A DNA stretch of 64,000 nucleotides from Struthio camelus (taxonomy: Eukaryota; Chordata; Aves; Struthioniformes; Struthionidae), in the NCBI RefSeq assembly GCF_040807025.1, contig NC_090952.1:27835068-27899067 (forward strand). The letters run 5' to 3'. A program made the position numbers and the translations under genes. Position 1 is the stretch's first letter. Each line of letters starts with the position of its first letter. Below are positions 1-9,923 of this stretch, in pieces. Below the pieces are notes generated by a model. That model was given only the letters and a program-made list of their open reading frames with translations. It was not told the origin of the DNA and ran no database searches.

Positions 1-130
1 TGGCCGACGCCGGGTCCCAGGCGCGCTCCCGCGGGCGGAGGCGCAGCCCCGGCGGTCCGGGAGCCCCGCGGCGGGAAGGGGTCTGCTCCGAGGGGCTGGT
101 GCCCAGCAGAGCCGCAGCGAGCTGAGCGGC
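1..130. other. GC-rich, CpG-dense left edge
   Basis: The first 130 bases are strongly GC-rich with many CpG dinucleotides, and composition drops abruptly to AT-balanced DNA afterwards. This looks like the right end of a CpG island that lies mostly outside the window. No start codon, splice site or coding frame can be assigned. It could be an upstream regulatory island or the edge of another transcription unit. Confidence 0.4.
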
Positions 131-639
131 GAGACAGACAGATCGCTCGATAAAGATGTAAAGCGAAATAGAGGGGTAAATACAGTAATCTGCAGAACTT
201 CCCACCGGGGTGTTAGCATTGAGGTTGTAAATGCGTTGAAATCAAAGACTCATAAAACATGCAAATGGCTCTGTGTGTGTTTGCCTGTCTCCTTCCCATG
301 TCTTTGCCCCTCACCCCCATCCTCTGCCTTTCTATCTTTGTATCTCTTCTTGCCATGAGCTCTTCTCCGCTCCTCAGGAGCTTGTTAGGGCGAGGGAGTG
401 ATTCTTTAAAAGACATTTTTGTGGTTCTGGGCAGCAAGTCAAAAAAATCATATTTTTTTCCTGCCACCCTGCCCCCTTCCCCATTCCCGACTCAGGGACA
501 CGTCACCCCAAACCTACACAGCCATCAAAATAAACAGTAATTAAGATACTTTCGATGGTGTTCAGTGTCACAAATTACCGGCCCCACAAAAGAAATGCTG
601 CTGTGCAACTACTGATGAAGTCAGTTTATCCCTTTTGTG
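131..639. other. Non-coding upstream DNA, nothing recognised
   Basis: Unique AT-balanced sequence. Short open frames of 84-93 codons exist on both strands, but none has a recognisable domain or splice context. I see no repeat or RNA gene here. Confidence 0.6.
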
Positions 640-1300
640 CTTGCTGAGATAAAATGCCTTTTCACCCGTTTCCTGTTCCGCCTTTCACCCTCTCCGGCTC
701 CGCGCTGTGAGCTGCTGCTCCTCGGCACGCGTGGAAAAGCAACAGCGTCCGGCCCCGCAAACTCCTCGGGCAGCTGGGGCGGAAGCTGTGAGCAGCCGGC
801 GCTGGGCCGGGGAGCGAGCGATGGCCCCGAGGGATGGGACGCCGCGTTTTGGCTCCGCGGGGGCAGCTGAGAGCCGCGGGGGCGCGGACTCCCTGCAGCC
901 TCCCACGTAAATCCCGGCAGGGGCGCGCCAGCTCTTAGCTCGTGCCCGTGCGATCGCCGGGCCGGCCCGGGCGCCCGTGCCGGTGGGTGCGCTCTGGGCT
1001 TTCTCCCGGCCCCCGCTGCCCGCCGAGGGCTCTGCCTCGAATCGAGAGGTGGGAAAAGTTTGGCCTGGCCGACCAGCCTGCCGCCATCCCGGCTGCCCCG
1101 GCACTATCCTGCATGGGAGCGGCCGGCGCTTCGTCCCGCTGCCGCGGGAGCCGGGACCCCGGGCGGCCGGCACCGTCCCCGGCCGGAGGCAGAGCCTGGG
1201 GCGCCGCAGGTCGCTCGGAGGAGGAGGATGCCCGAGGCCTCCTCCGTCCGCTCGGGTATCGCCCTCGGTCGTTTTCCCTTTGGGGTTAAACCCTTGCGGA
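640..1300. other. Upstream CpG-rich patch
   Basis: About 650 bp of GC-rich, CpG-dense sequence, roughly 8.6-9.3 kb upstream of the EFNB1 start codon. Long frames are open on both strands, including a 279-codon minus frame over 685-1524, but this is expected where GC-richness removes stop codons, and the peptides look like low-complexity Arg/Pro/Gly/Ala sequence. It may be an orphan CpG island, a distal element or the first exon of a non-coding RNA. Nothing in the sequence decides among these. Confidence 0.5.
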
Positions 1301-1749
1301 GCATTTGTAGGGCGCTGTGACTTCCTTTGGGCAGTGCTGGCCAAAGGCAAAAGGGTCTGTGTCTTTGAAACTCTTTGGCATATTATTCCTCCAGCTTCTG
1401 CTCCCTGGTGGGGCTTTTCCTTCTCTCGGGGCAGCAGTGACCCAGAGACGCATTTTGGGGTTTCCCAGTGGCGCTCAGCGCGCAGCCGCCTGCCGCCACG
1501 AGCCTTTGCCACGCTGCTGCCCACCTTTCTTGCCGGCGCTCTCGCTGCGACCGTCTCCTACGCTTCGCTCCCGCCTCAGACAAGTTTTTAATCACTTTGC
1601 CCCAGATAGGTTAGATCAGATTTTTTTTCCCTAACAAAAATCATTAAGTTTCTTATGTGTGTTTCCAGCCATTTAACCTCCTTTCATGTTTCCCAGGCTG
1701 TGGAAATACGCACAGCCCCGCTTGTTGTGGTTTCCTCGGGAATTTCATT
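1301..1749. other. Non-coding upstream DNA, nothing recognised
   Basis: GC content falls progressively from the neighbouring CpG-rich patch. No gene, repeat or RNA motif was recognised. Confidence 0.55.
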
Positions 1750-1866
1750 GACAAGCTGCTTATCTTCTCTGCCAGATCATTAACATGCTGTTTATGCGTT
1801 CTGCCAGGTCGTTAAGGAAGATGTTAATGAATGACCTCCGCAGTACCCCGCTGGATACTCCCAGCC
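1750..1866 (-). mobile_element. CR1-type LINE fragment (reverse transcriptase region), antisense
   Basis: Read on the minus strand, 1866 to about 1800 resembles the stretch of CR1 reverse transcriptase that lies just before the catalytic FADD box: a GVPQGS-like run followed by INIFLNDLAE, comparable with the family motif FNIFINDL. It is degenerate and covers only about 40 codons. Within it, TCTGCCAGATCATTAA at 1768-1783 is repeated with changes as TCTGCCAGGTCGTTAA at 1800-1815, a 32-bp step that suggests a local tandem duplication. The match to CR1 was made by eye. Element ends are approximate. Confidence 0.55.
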
Positions 1867-1920
1867 CCACCTCCTAGCCTCCCTCCGCGAGCTCTGCTAC
1901 AACTGGATAGGCTGTTATTT

Positions 1921-1949
1921 TATATATATATATATATATATGTATATAT
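1921..1949. repeat. (TA)n microsatellite
   Basis: Ten uninterrupted TA units at 1921-1940 are followed by TGTATATAT. This is a simple repeat, probably length-variable, adjacent to the old CR1 fragment. Confidence 0.95.
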
Positions 1950-2539
1950 TCCCACCATGTCACTGTTCATATATATTGCCATTCAGCTAAGGACTGCTCA
2001 TGTTCCAGCCAATCTGAGTAATTTTCAGCATGTTTTCTACAATGTTGTTCAAAGAGCTAAAAATAGCTCCCTACCATTTCTCACCCATTGACACTAATCT
2101 TTAGAAAAGCGAGACAATCCATTTCTGGCAAGGACTTCTTGTTTGTAAACGGGTGTTGCTGCAGCTCATGTTTTGTTAACTTCTAGATACTCAGCATCTT
2201 TTTTTCTTCTGTTAATACTCGCTCGGTTACGTGGTGGGAGATGCTGGTCGCTGCGTGGGGCGCCGGCGGTCAGCATCCCTCGCCTCCTCCTTGGCTCTGC
2301 TCTTCCAGACCTGCCGCTTGCCTAGAGTATGACCCACGAAATTAGTTTCCAACGCCGCAAAACGGGGAAATGGCTTTCCTTGCCCTGGAGACAGGCACGG
2401 GAAGCGGCGCTCCTGGGGGGAGCGGGGACCCGGCCCGGCCGCTCGCACCGGCTGCGCGCTGCTGCGCCCAAACTCGTTCCTGGCGGAAGACAGACTGAAG
2501 CGGGCAGTTCAATATCTCTCACCCGTTTCTGAGGCCTCA
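1950..2539. other. Non-coding upstream DNA, nothing recognised
   Basis: Unique sequence with a modest GC-rich bump near 2230-2480. Open frames of up to 73 codons on both strands lack recognisable features. Confidence 0.55.
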
Positions 2540-2690
2540 TTAGTTTAAGCCAATATTCTTTCCTCCCCAGAGGTCCTGATGAAAGAGAGCAGCTCTATTG
2601 AAGATGCTTAAGCATTAAGCCTGGGCTCAAGTTCCATTAAAGTGCCTGATTAAAGCGGTGAATGCCCGGACTTAGGACAATGCTAAGTGC
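2540..2690. promoter_or_regulatory. Candidate distal regulatory segment
   Basis: A compact unique stretch containing several ATTA/TTAA homeodomain-like cores, including GATGCTTAAGCATTAAGC near 2602-2619 and CATTAAAG and GATTAAAG shortly after. The density of such cores in non-repetitive DNA about 7.3 kb upstream of EFNB1 suggests a regulatory element. This is inference from composition only, with no alignment available. Confidence 0.2.
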
Positions 2691-5245
2691 TTTCCTGAAT
2701 CAGGTTCCCTGACTTCCCAGTGCCTTTGGCTGCACGCTCTGCGCTCCGGCTTTCTGCCTCTATTCTTCCCCTGGAGCCCCTGGCTGGACCCTTTTTCTGT
2801 TCCTTTTACATTTTTTCTTTCTTGCACGGTTTCTTTTTTTTTTTTTAACCTTAAATCCATGAGTGGCCACTTCTGAAGTGACAAAAATCTCATTCCTTGC
2901 CTTTGTTTTGTTTTTTTTTTCCAGGCAATTGTAGCTTACAACACCTTAATTATCGCATCTCTGAAAACTGCTTAGAGATTTTAATACTTCCTTCCACAGA
3001 CCATTACGCAGTAGACGTCTCAGTCCCATAAAACGTGCCTTCTGAAGCCTGATCGCCTTGTGCGGCTGCATTTCCCTGCTCGCTCCGTACCCTCACGACT
3101 CAAGTGCCTCCAGCTACCCCCTGCCCTCCTCCCTCCCCTCCTTCCCAACACCTATAGAAGTTCGGAAGTGGCTTTTCCTCTGGCTGGAAGCACCAGGAAA
3201 ACCGGGAATAATGAGCAAAGGCCGTGGGTTAGGCTTTCTAACACCTCCCCACACTGGCTGTCCTGCGGCGGAGGGGATGCGACATGTTGGGTGACAAAGA
3301 CTTTGGCTAGGCTGCAGGCAGTCCTAGCAGATTTTCGGTTGGAATATGGAGGTTTAATTTACATCGCATTACACAGCTAGTGAATATGTTGCATCATTTT
3401 AATCAACCAGCACATCTGCAGAAGGTGCAAGTTTCCAGGAGTCTGAGTGCAAGAATCGTGGTATAAATCATGGTAGAGGAAGATCCTTGACACCACCTTC
3501 ATTTTTGAATTTGATCTTCTGGTTTAGCAGCATAAGGTTGATTTTCTGGTATCTGCTTTTCCTGGCTGTTTGCTGTTTTGTAGGTACAAGGGCTGTCAGA
3601 AATCTCCACATATCCACTGTTGCAGTATTTTAAAGATCCTGTGTTTTTTTAAGAAGGGTTGGATTAATTATGAATTTTGGCCTCACTTCACCTGCTCTCA
3701 GCTGTATACCACATGCTGCCTGGTGATTTCTCCCTGGAAAAGCTCTGTTCAGGGAGAGGAGCTGTGAATCTCTACACAGGCAATCTCTGCAAAGCAATTT
3801 GGGATAATTGTGCTGCCTGAATTCTGCCGTGTGAGATCTCATACGTTTCATCACAGAAAATAGTGAGGAGAAAGATCTACCAAGCCCCATAGTGCCCGCT
3901 CCTGTGGGACAAGTGAAGTTTATTCCACACCGATTTTTATTTAGGTGGGTTTTAAATAATTCAGACACTTCCCTTGGGGAACCATCCAGCAGACGAGTAG
4001 GTTTCAGTACTAAGCAGCTTTTCCGGGTGTTCAGCCTAAATTTTCTCTTGCTCTATTTTATCCCATTACTCTTGTACTATAAGATTTCTCAGGTAATTTA
4101 AGTATGAAGTGGCTGTGGAATACATTTTGTGATGCAGATCATCACTTGATGAGGGTGTGATTGTACATGATAAGAAACTGCAGGCCGTGGGGTGCTCAGG
4201 AGGAGGGGCAGCGAGCTGCAGAAGGCAGAGCAGGTTACGGGTGATGCTGGATCTTACCAAAGGGGTAGAATAACTTCCTTCTTGCTTTGTCCCTTTAGAA
4301 TGAGACAAGACACATTAAGCGTAATAAAGAAGTAGGTGACGGTGAATCCCCCAGAACACCCCCAAAAATTGCATTATCACTTTAAATTAGATTTAAAGGA
4401 GTGTGAAAGTGGAGGCGGGGGGTGAAAGCGCAGAGAGTAGAGCACATGTGCGTGAAAGAGAGAAAAGAGAGGGGACAAGCTGACGCATGTAGGAAGGGGA
4501 CAGTGTGAGGTACGGGGGCAGGAAACACTAATGCGTGTGTGCATGTGATACTGCAGCACAAGGCAAGTCCTAGGCCTCAAACGTATGAAGAATGTAGCAA
4601 TTAAATGATACCCTTTCTTCTCCCACAGCCACCCTCTGGCTATACACAACTGATCTGGACAAGCGCCAGAACAAGTCTTTGGACTGGTTTGGGGACCCCC
4701 TCAGCTGGAAAGGGAGCCCTGCACAGCATTAAACACTTGGAAGCCAGAGAGTGGCTGAGAAGGAGCTGAGATCCCCAGAAACTCATGACATCCAGAGTCA
4801 TTTAATATGTAGGCCAGCTGTCCCTCCTCAGAACATCAAAGGCAGCGAGAACAGCCCTTTGCTGCCAGAGCAGGGGAGCGCTGGCCAAGTCCCACATCAT
4901 GTCTTTTGTATCCGCAGCATAGGCCAGCACTGGATTCATGCTGCGTGTCTGTGCTTCGGTCTGCTCGCCGTGTGTGTTTGTGTATCTGTGCCACAGAGGA
5001 ATGCCTCTTACAGCTGGGCCTGGGTCTGCGCTGCATGTGTATTTATATTTGCCCCCCACGCCTGTGTGCACATACATGCCCTTGGCATGGGATCTTATAA
5101 GCATTGCTTCCCCTGATGTACGGCACGTGAATCCTCCTGACAGGTGGGAGGGCTGGATCCGGCACAGCAGGAGCCCTCTGATCTCTTGCAGCCATGGCAA
5201 AGTGTGTGAACTTTAGCCATTGCTCCTAGCAGGTGCACCGGAGGC
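2691..5245. other. Non-coding upstream DNA, nothing recognised
   Basis: AT-balanced, mostly unique sequence with T-runs near 2831-2846 and 2907-2921 and a GT-rich part around 4960-5070. The short open frames here are unrelated to each other and show no splice-supported coding structure. Confidence 0.55.
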
Positions 5246-5416
5246 GTGCAAGCTCTCCCTGCGCATGCTCTCTGTGCCCGCTCTCTCCATATCCTCTGTC
5301 CCCATGCACGCTCTCTCCATGCACGCTCTCCCCATGTATGCTCTCTCCCTGCACGCTCTCCCCGTGCACGCTCTCCCCGTGCGCACTCTCTGCCTGTGCT
5401 CTCTCTGTGCACCCTC
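5246..5416. repeat. 15-bp minisatellite
   Basis: Six clear tandem copies of a 15-bp unit like GTGCACGCTCTCCCC occupy 5304-5393, with degenerate copies on both flanks. The period is exactly five codons, so all frames stay open: the minus strand reads as repeats of HGESV and the plus strand as repeats of SPCTL. This explains the stack of overlapping open frames at 5095-5584, which are not treated as genes. Confidence 0.9.
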
Positions 5417-7379
5417 CAGGCAAAGCACAGCAGCTGGTGGCTGCCAGGGTGGCAGGCAGGGGCAGGGGAGGAGGGTGTCACGGCAGCCCCCAGCCCTCCC
5501 TTTCGCCTTGCCGCTACATGAGCCAATGAGCTGGGGGAGGCTCAGTCCTGGAGCTTCACAGTAGGGCCTTAGCCAGTCCTCCAAATTTTTGACCCACGGC
5601 CCTCTGCGTTTCCCGTGGGAAGGGCTGGGGCAAGACTGTACATGTGGCTGGGGTGCAGTGCAGAGGGGCCATCTGTGCTAACCCCGTGAGTGCATCGGGC
5701 AAGGAGAAGGACAAAAAGAAGGGAAGATGTGACCTCCCTTCTCCACCTGGGTTGGCAAGAGAGAATGGGCAAGGCGACAGCTTCCAAGCAGCTTCTCTCC
5801 CATCTCCAGGTACCTGTCAAGCATGAGGAGAACTCATCAAGGCTGGGATTTTCAGCAAAGGACAAGGGTGTCTTTTCCTCAGCTGCGCCTAGCCAGCTAA
5901 TGCTCACCCTGCAGCTGCTCAGAAGTCCTTACCTCAGCCTCTCCCAGAATAGTAAGCCCTCTTCCTGCTGCCTGGGCTGTGCCCATCCTTTGATTTACAT
6001 CGGATTTGACTGCCTACCAGAAGTCACTGGAGCAATTGAGGTTGGGAACAATTTTCCGTTCAGTTTATTGTTTTTTACTCAGAACTTTCTAAGGAATTGT
6101 CCTTGACTGGCATCGCAAATTTCCATACTTGGTTTGAGTTGGAAAAGTAAAATTTTTTTGTCTGACTAAATTTAACTAGATGGGTATTCTTTTTTTGCAG
6201 GAATGACAGTGGAAATGTGTTTTCCTGTTCTTACAGACTGGCTTCCACCTCTTTACCCAGCTGACGTGCATATTGCTGAACTTTGATGAATGAAACTTCT
6301 CCCTGAGCCTCGATGCCTTTCCCACGTTACAAGTATTTGATTTTCTTTGTGTCTGTTTGTCCACTGAGAAATTCCAATACAGGGAGAAACAATAAAAACA
6401 TGAAGCTAAAGTGGATATTTACTCAGCATATAAGCATACAGCTATACTGGTGTGTCAGACATGTACATACCATTTTCAGCTGTGATAAAGGGGCACGGGG
6501 TGACCTTTGAATGTTTATTGTTGACATTTCGTATCTTAAACTTGTAATGAGTACCCACAACAGCCGGCACTCACACTGGCCAGGGTGCCCACACCGGTCA
6601 CATGGCTTTGTTTTCCTTCATTCTTAGGATGCACTAGCACTGATAACTGCTAGACTGGTCTCCACTGGTCTGGTTTGAGGTGAGGGAGGCCCTAAAGATG
6701 CAGGGACAGTGCAGCATGCAAGGATTGTTTGCAATTAGGTTCTTGTGCCTTTTCTACTCTCTTCCCTTAAAAAAATAATCACTTGAAATACTAAATGCAA
6801 AATATCTTTGTGCATTACAGGCTTAAATTTGGATGTACCAGTTGCAATATTAACTTTCCTACACAGGTACGAAAGCTGCTACTGCTTTTCAGCTGTGTAG
6901 CGTTGTACATATTGTGCATATTGCTAAAGCAATCTGCAAGCACTGTAAGATATAAAACACTGCAGAGCTGCCAGCGCTGCTGGGGAAGGCCGTGCCCAGG
7001 AGGGGCCGCTTCACTAGGGGGCTGAATGAGTGGATTTTGAAATTATTTTGCTTCAGTTTTTCTCTGTCCATTATTGATTTATTTAGCACAAGGGATATGT
7101 GAAAACAGTCTGCTCATTCTTAAAAATTCCTTGGTTACTTATTTCCTACCTGAAATGTTCTCCTGTTGTACTAGGCATCTCCATGGCAACTAATTGTGAT
7201 GTCATTTGCAGAGATTATTGGTCAGGAATACTTGGTAAATGTCTGCCAGTTTCCTCTTTCAGGCCAGGAGAAATGGCAATTACCAGTTTATTTCCCCATT
7301 TCTTAGCAATGGGGTATGTGAACAAAAAAGACCAGGGACAGGTAGCCCATACCTGCTAAAGGTAAGCTATTTCCTGCCA
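5417..7379. other. Non-coding upstream DNA, nothing recognised
   Basis: Unique sequence that becomes AT-richer after about 6000. No coding exon, RNA gene or recognisable transposon was found. Confidence 0.55.
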
Positions 7380-8470
7380 GGAAAGACTACGGGGTTATTA
7401 AGGTTGTTGTGACTTGTCTGATAAAATCTTTCGGAGCTGTGTCTCTCTGTCTCTCTGTTCTTTATGTTGTGCTTCATTTTCCGACTGGAAGAAATGATGG
7501 CAGACGCAAGAGGGAAGTTACCGATGCTCTAATGCAATTTTCAGTTCCCTAGCCAACTTACTTAGAATAATTACCTTTGTTGCCAGATAATTCATTGTGG
7601 TAAGTTCTAAATCCTCCCACCTAAAATGAAAACAATTATTTTCTTCTTCTTCCTCAACTTTTTTCTTCTCTTTTGAATTAAGATGCCATTGGAAAAGCAA
7701 TTAATAGACTCATTCACTTAATTTAAATCAAACTGACAATTGTCTTCAGGACTCTGTGTCTAAAATGGCCAACATCATAACCTAATTGAAGCAGCCTGAG
7801 AATGGGTTATACAAGAGTCTGCTGTATACTTGCGCTTTCAGGAAGGCATCTGCACAGCTTCAGTTTAACAACATATTTAATTCCAGATTTTAATTTTTTA
7901 AACACAGATGCCTAATAAACCTCAATCCAGATTTGATGCGGAGGTTTTGCCATTTAAGGTGCTGGAGAAGAAATGTGTAAACAGCCAATTAAAAAAGAAG
8001 CAAAGGAGCTAATGTTTCAGGTTGTTGGAAAACAAGCTTTTTTTTCTTTTCTTAATATAAAACAACCCAAATCTAGAGTCAAATTAAATGTATTCTTCAA
8101 TCTTAAATGTTTCACTGACATTTTTTAATGAAAATTCATTTCAATCTTTTTCATTGTTAAACATAGGTACCTTGTATCTTACGATGCAATCAAAAAAGAA
8201 CCCCCAAACCTAAGACAGTGTTCATCGAAAAAATGATTGAGATGTTTTGACTTGCAGTCTCCCACCTTTCTCCCCTCCACTACATATGCGCACCCAAGCC
8301 CTTTTAAAATTTGAATACAGCTATTTCATGCAGTTAAGCAGAGAGAAGCCTAATATGAAGGTCTTTTACATTTAAAGCGAAGACAAGCAGCTTCTGTTTT
8401 TGGAAACAATGCCAGAAGTGCCAGCTTTCACATGCCTGCATTTGCCTAAAAGGTAGTTAACACATAAAAG
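7380..8470. promoter_or_regulatory. AT-rich promoter-proximal segment, candidate regulatory DNA
   Basis: About 1.1 kb of low-repeat AT-rich sequence lies directly upstream of the promoter CpG island. It contains many ATTA/TAAT cores (for example around 7560-7600, 7715-7730 and 7865-7900) and no coding signal. Such segments flanking promoters of developmental genes often hold enhancers. The call rests only on position, composition and motif density. Confidence 0.25.
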
Positions 8471-8725
8471 ACAGCTCAAGAGCTCTGCTCGCAGTATTTT
8501 CGGGGCGGGGAGGGAGGAAGGAGGAAGAAGTGAGGGCACGGGGCGGGGGGGGGGGGGGAACTCCCCCCGGGTCCGCTCTCAAGGGGCTTCCCATTCCCCA
8601 GCCGGAGACACGGGGCGGGGGGGTTCTGGGTTAGCGGCATTTCCCGGGGAGAGACCGCCTGCAGCGGAGGGCGGCCTGCCGCCGGCAGCCGCGCCGCGCT
8701 CCGGGCAGCGGCGCGGCGCGCGTGG

Positions 8726-8870
8726 GAGCGCGCCCGGCGGAATCTCGGCGAGCCACTCGGCCAATGAGGGCGCCGCGCCGGGCGGAATCTCGGCGAGCCA
8801 CTCGGCCAATGAGCGCGCCGCGCCCGTGGAATCTCGGCGAGCCACTCGGCCAATGAGCGCGCCGCGCCCG
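8726..8870 (+). repeat. 45-bp tandem repeat carrying three CCAAT boxes
   Basis: Three tandem units share the core AATCTCGGCGAGCCACTCGG followed by CCAATGAG and a GCGCCGCGCC-type linker. The CCAAT pentamers lie at 8761-8765, 8806-8810 and 8850-8854, spaced 45 and 44 bp. Each sits in GGCCAATGAG, which fits the NF-Y consensus RRCCAATSRS. The units are nearly identical, so the duplication is recent or under strong homogenisation. Position is about 1.1 kb upstream of the EFNB1 start codon. NF-Y binding is inferred from the motif. Confidence 0.9.
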
Positions 8871-8937
8871 CCGCGCCGCCGCCAGGGGGCGCTGTGGCAC
8901 CGCTGTTGGCGGAGCGCGCGGGGGCCGCGGCGGCGCC

Positions 8938-8961
8938 GGGGCCGGGGCCGGGGCCGGGGCC
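8938..8961 (+). repeat. (GGGGCC)4 hexanucleotide repeat
   Basis: Four perfect GGGGCC units on the sense strand, followed at about 8980-9000 by further broken copies. Four runs of four G with two-base loops meet the standard definition of an intramolecular G-quadruplex. The tract is upstream of the inferred transcription start, so it is probably promoter DNA rather than leader RNA. Confidence 0.95.
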
Positions 8962-9477
8962 GCACCGCCCCGCAACGCCCGGGGCCCGGGCCGGGGCCAC
9001 CCCCGCGCCGGGCAAAATACCGCCGCTCCCTTCTCGGGGCAACGGGCCGGGGCCAAGCGGGCCGAGCCGGGCCGGGCCGAGCAGGAGCGCGCCCCGGGGG
9101 GGGGGCGGTCTTTGCCCACCGCATCCCCGGGGCGAGGCGGGGCACCGCCCCCGCGTGGGAACCGCGCTCGGCGCCGCGGCCGCCCGAGCCGTTACGTTGT
9201 GGCAGGCGCGGCGGGGTCGGGTCTCACAGCCGCAATTCGCCCCCCCCCCCCCCCGGCACACGGGGCCCCGCGCCGTCTTCAGCGCCGTCTCGGGCCGGGG
9301 AGGCGGCCCCCACCGCGCCGTCGGGGGCAGCGGGGCGCGAGCGGCGGACAGGAGCCGGGGCAGGTGCGGGCGCCCCGACGGCAAAGGGGCAGAGATGGGG
9401 GGGGGGGGGGGAAATAGCGGCTCTGCGCGGCCCCTTTAAGAGCGCGGCGGGGCCGGGGGGGGGGGGAGCATCTCCGT

Positions 9478-9620
9478 CTCCGCCCCGCCCCGCCCGGCCG
9501 CGGGGGCGGGACGGGGGGGGGCGAAGGCCCCGGCGGGGCGGGCGCCGATTGGCCGGGGCGCGGGGGGCTGCCCGCGCGGGTGCCTGCGCGGGGGAGTAGA
9601 GCAGCGACGGGGCGGGCGGC
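9478..9620 (+). promoter_or_regulatory. Inferred EFNB1 core promoter (TATA-less, GC boxes and inverted CCAAT box)
   Basis: GC boxes are visible at 9481-9495 (on the opposite strand), 9501-9510 and 9535-9542. An inverted CCAAT box, ATTGG at 9548-9552 inside GCCGATTGGCCGG, is a perfect NF-Y site. NF-Y sites commonly lie 60-100 bp upstream of a start site, which would place initiation at roughly 9610-9650. No TATA box is present. The exact start site cannot be read from sequence. Confidence 0.6.
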
Positions 9621-9800
9621 GGCGCTGTGCGAGCCGGGCGGCCGGAGGGGACGCGCCGCCGCCGCCCGCGCCGAGCGGAGCTGAACCGAACCGAGCGGAG
9701 CGGAGCCGAGACGCGGCGCAGCAGCAGCAGCAGCAGGGCAGCGCAGCGCAGCCGAGCCCAGCCCAGCCCAGCCCCGTCCCGTCCCGGCGGCGCGGCTCCG

Positions 9801-9830
9801 ATGCGCGGCCCGGCGGCCCGCCGCGGCTGA
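9801..9830 (+). promoter_or_regulatory. Upstream ORF 1 in EFNB1 leader
   Basis: ATG at 9801 opens a nine-codon frame (MRGPAARRG) that stops with TGA at 9828-9830, 93 bases before the EFNB1 ATG. If transcription starts upstream of 9801, this uORF would be on the mRNA and could reduce initiation at the main start codon. Confidence 0.55.
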
Positions 9831-9836
9831 GCGGCG

Positions 9837-9848
9837 ATGGGCGCCTGA
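9837..9848 (+). promoter_or_regulatory. Upstream ORF 2 in EFNB1 leader (minimal)
   Basis: ATG at 9837 is followed by two codons and a TGA at 9846-9848, giving the tripeptide MGA. The start has G at +4 and GGC before it, a reasonable initiation context. It ends 75 bases before the main ATG, so reinitiation is feasible. Confidence 0.55.
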
Positions 9849-9923
9849 GGCGGCGGGAGGCGCGGCGCGGCGCGGCGCGGCCCGTCCCGCCGCCGGGAGC
9901 AGCAGCGGCGGCGGCGGCGGAAG

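Larger units (their letters stand above)
9610..9923 (+). other. Inferred EFNB1 5' leader
   Basis: GC-rich region between the putative start site and the initiator codon. It contains (GCA)6 at 9718-9735, pentamer GCGCG repeats near 9860-9880 and (CGG)5 at 9906-9920 that ends three bases before the ATG. Two short upstream ORFs are annotated separately. The composition predicts a strongly structured leader. The left boundary is an estimate, and a 5' non-coding exon farther upstream cannot be excluded. Confidence 0.5.

Noticed and set aside
685..1524. 279-codon minus-strand frame
   Set aside because: GC-rich composition, low-complexity residues, no domain and open frames on the other strand.
5095..5584. 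Stack of six-frame open frames around 5.1-5.6 kb
   Set aside because: They are produced by the 15-bp minisatellite, whose period of five codons keeps all frames open.
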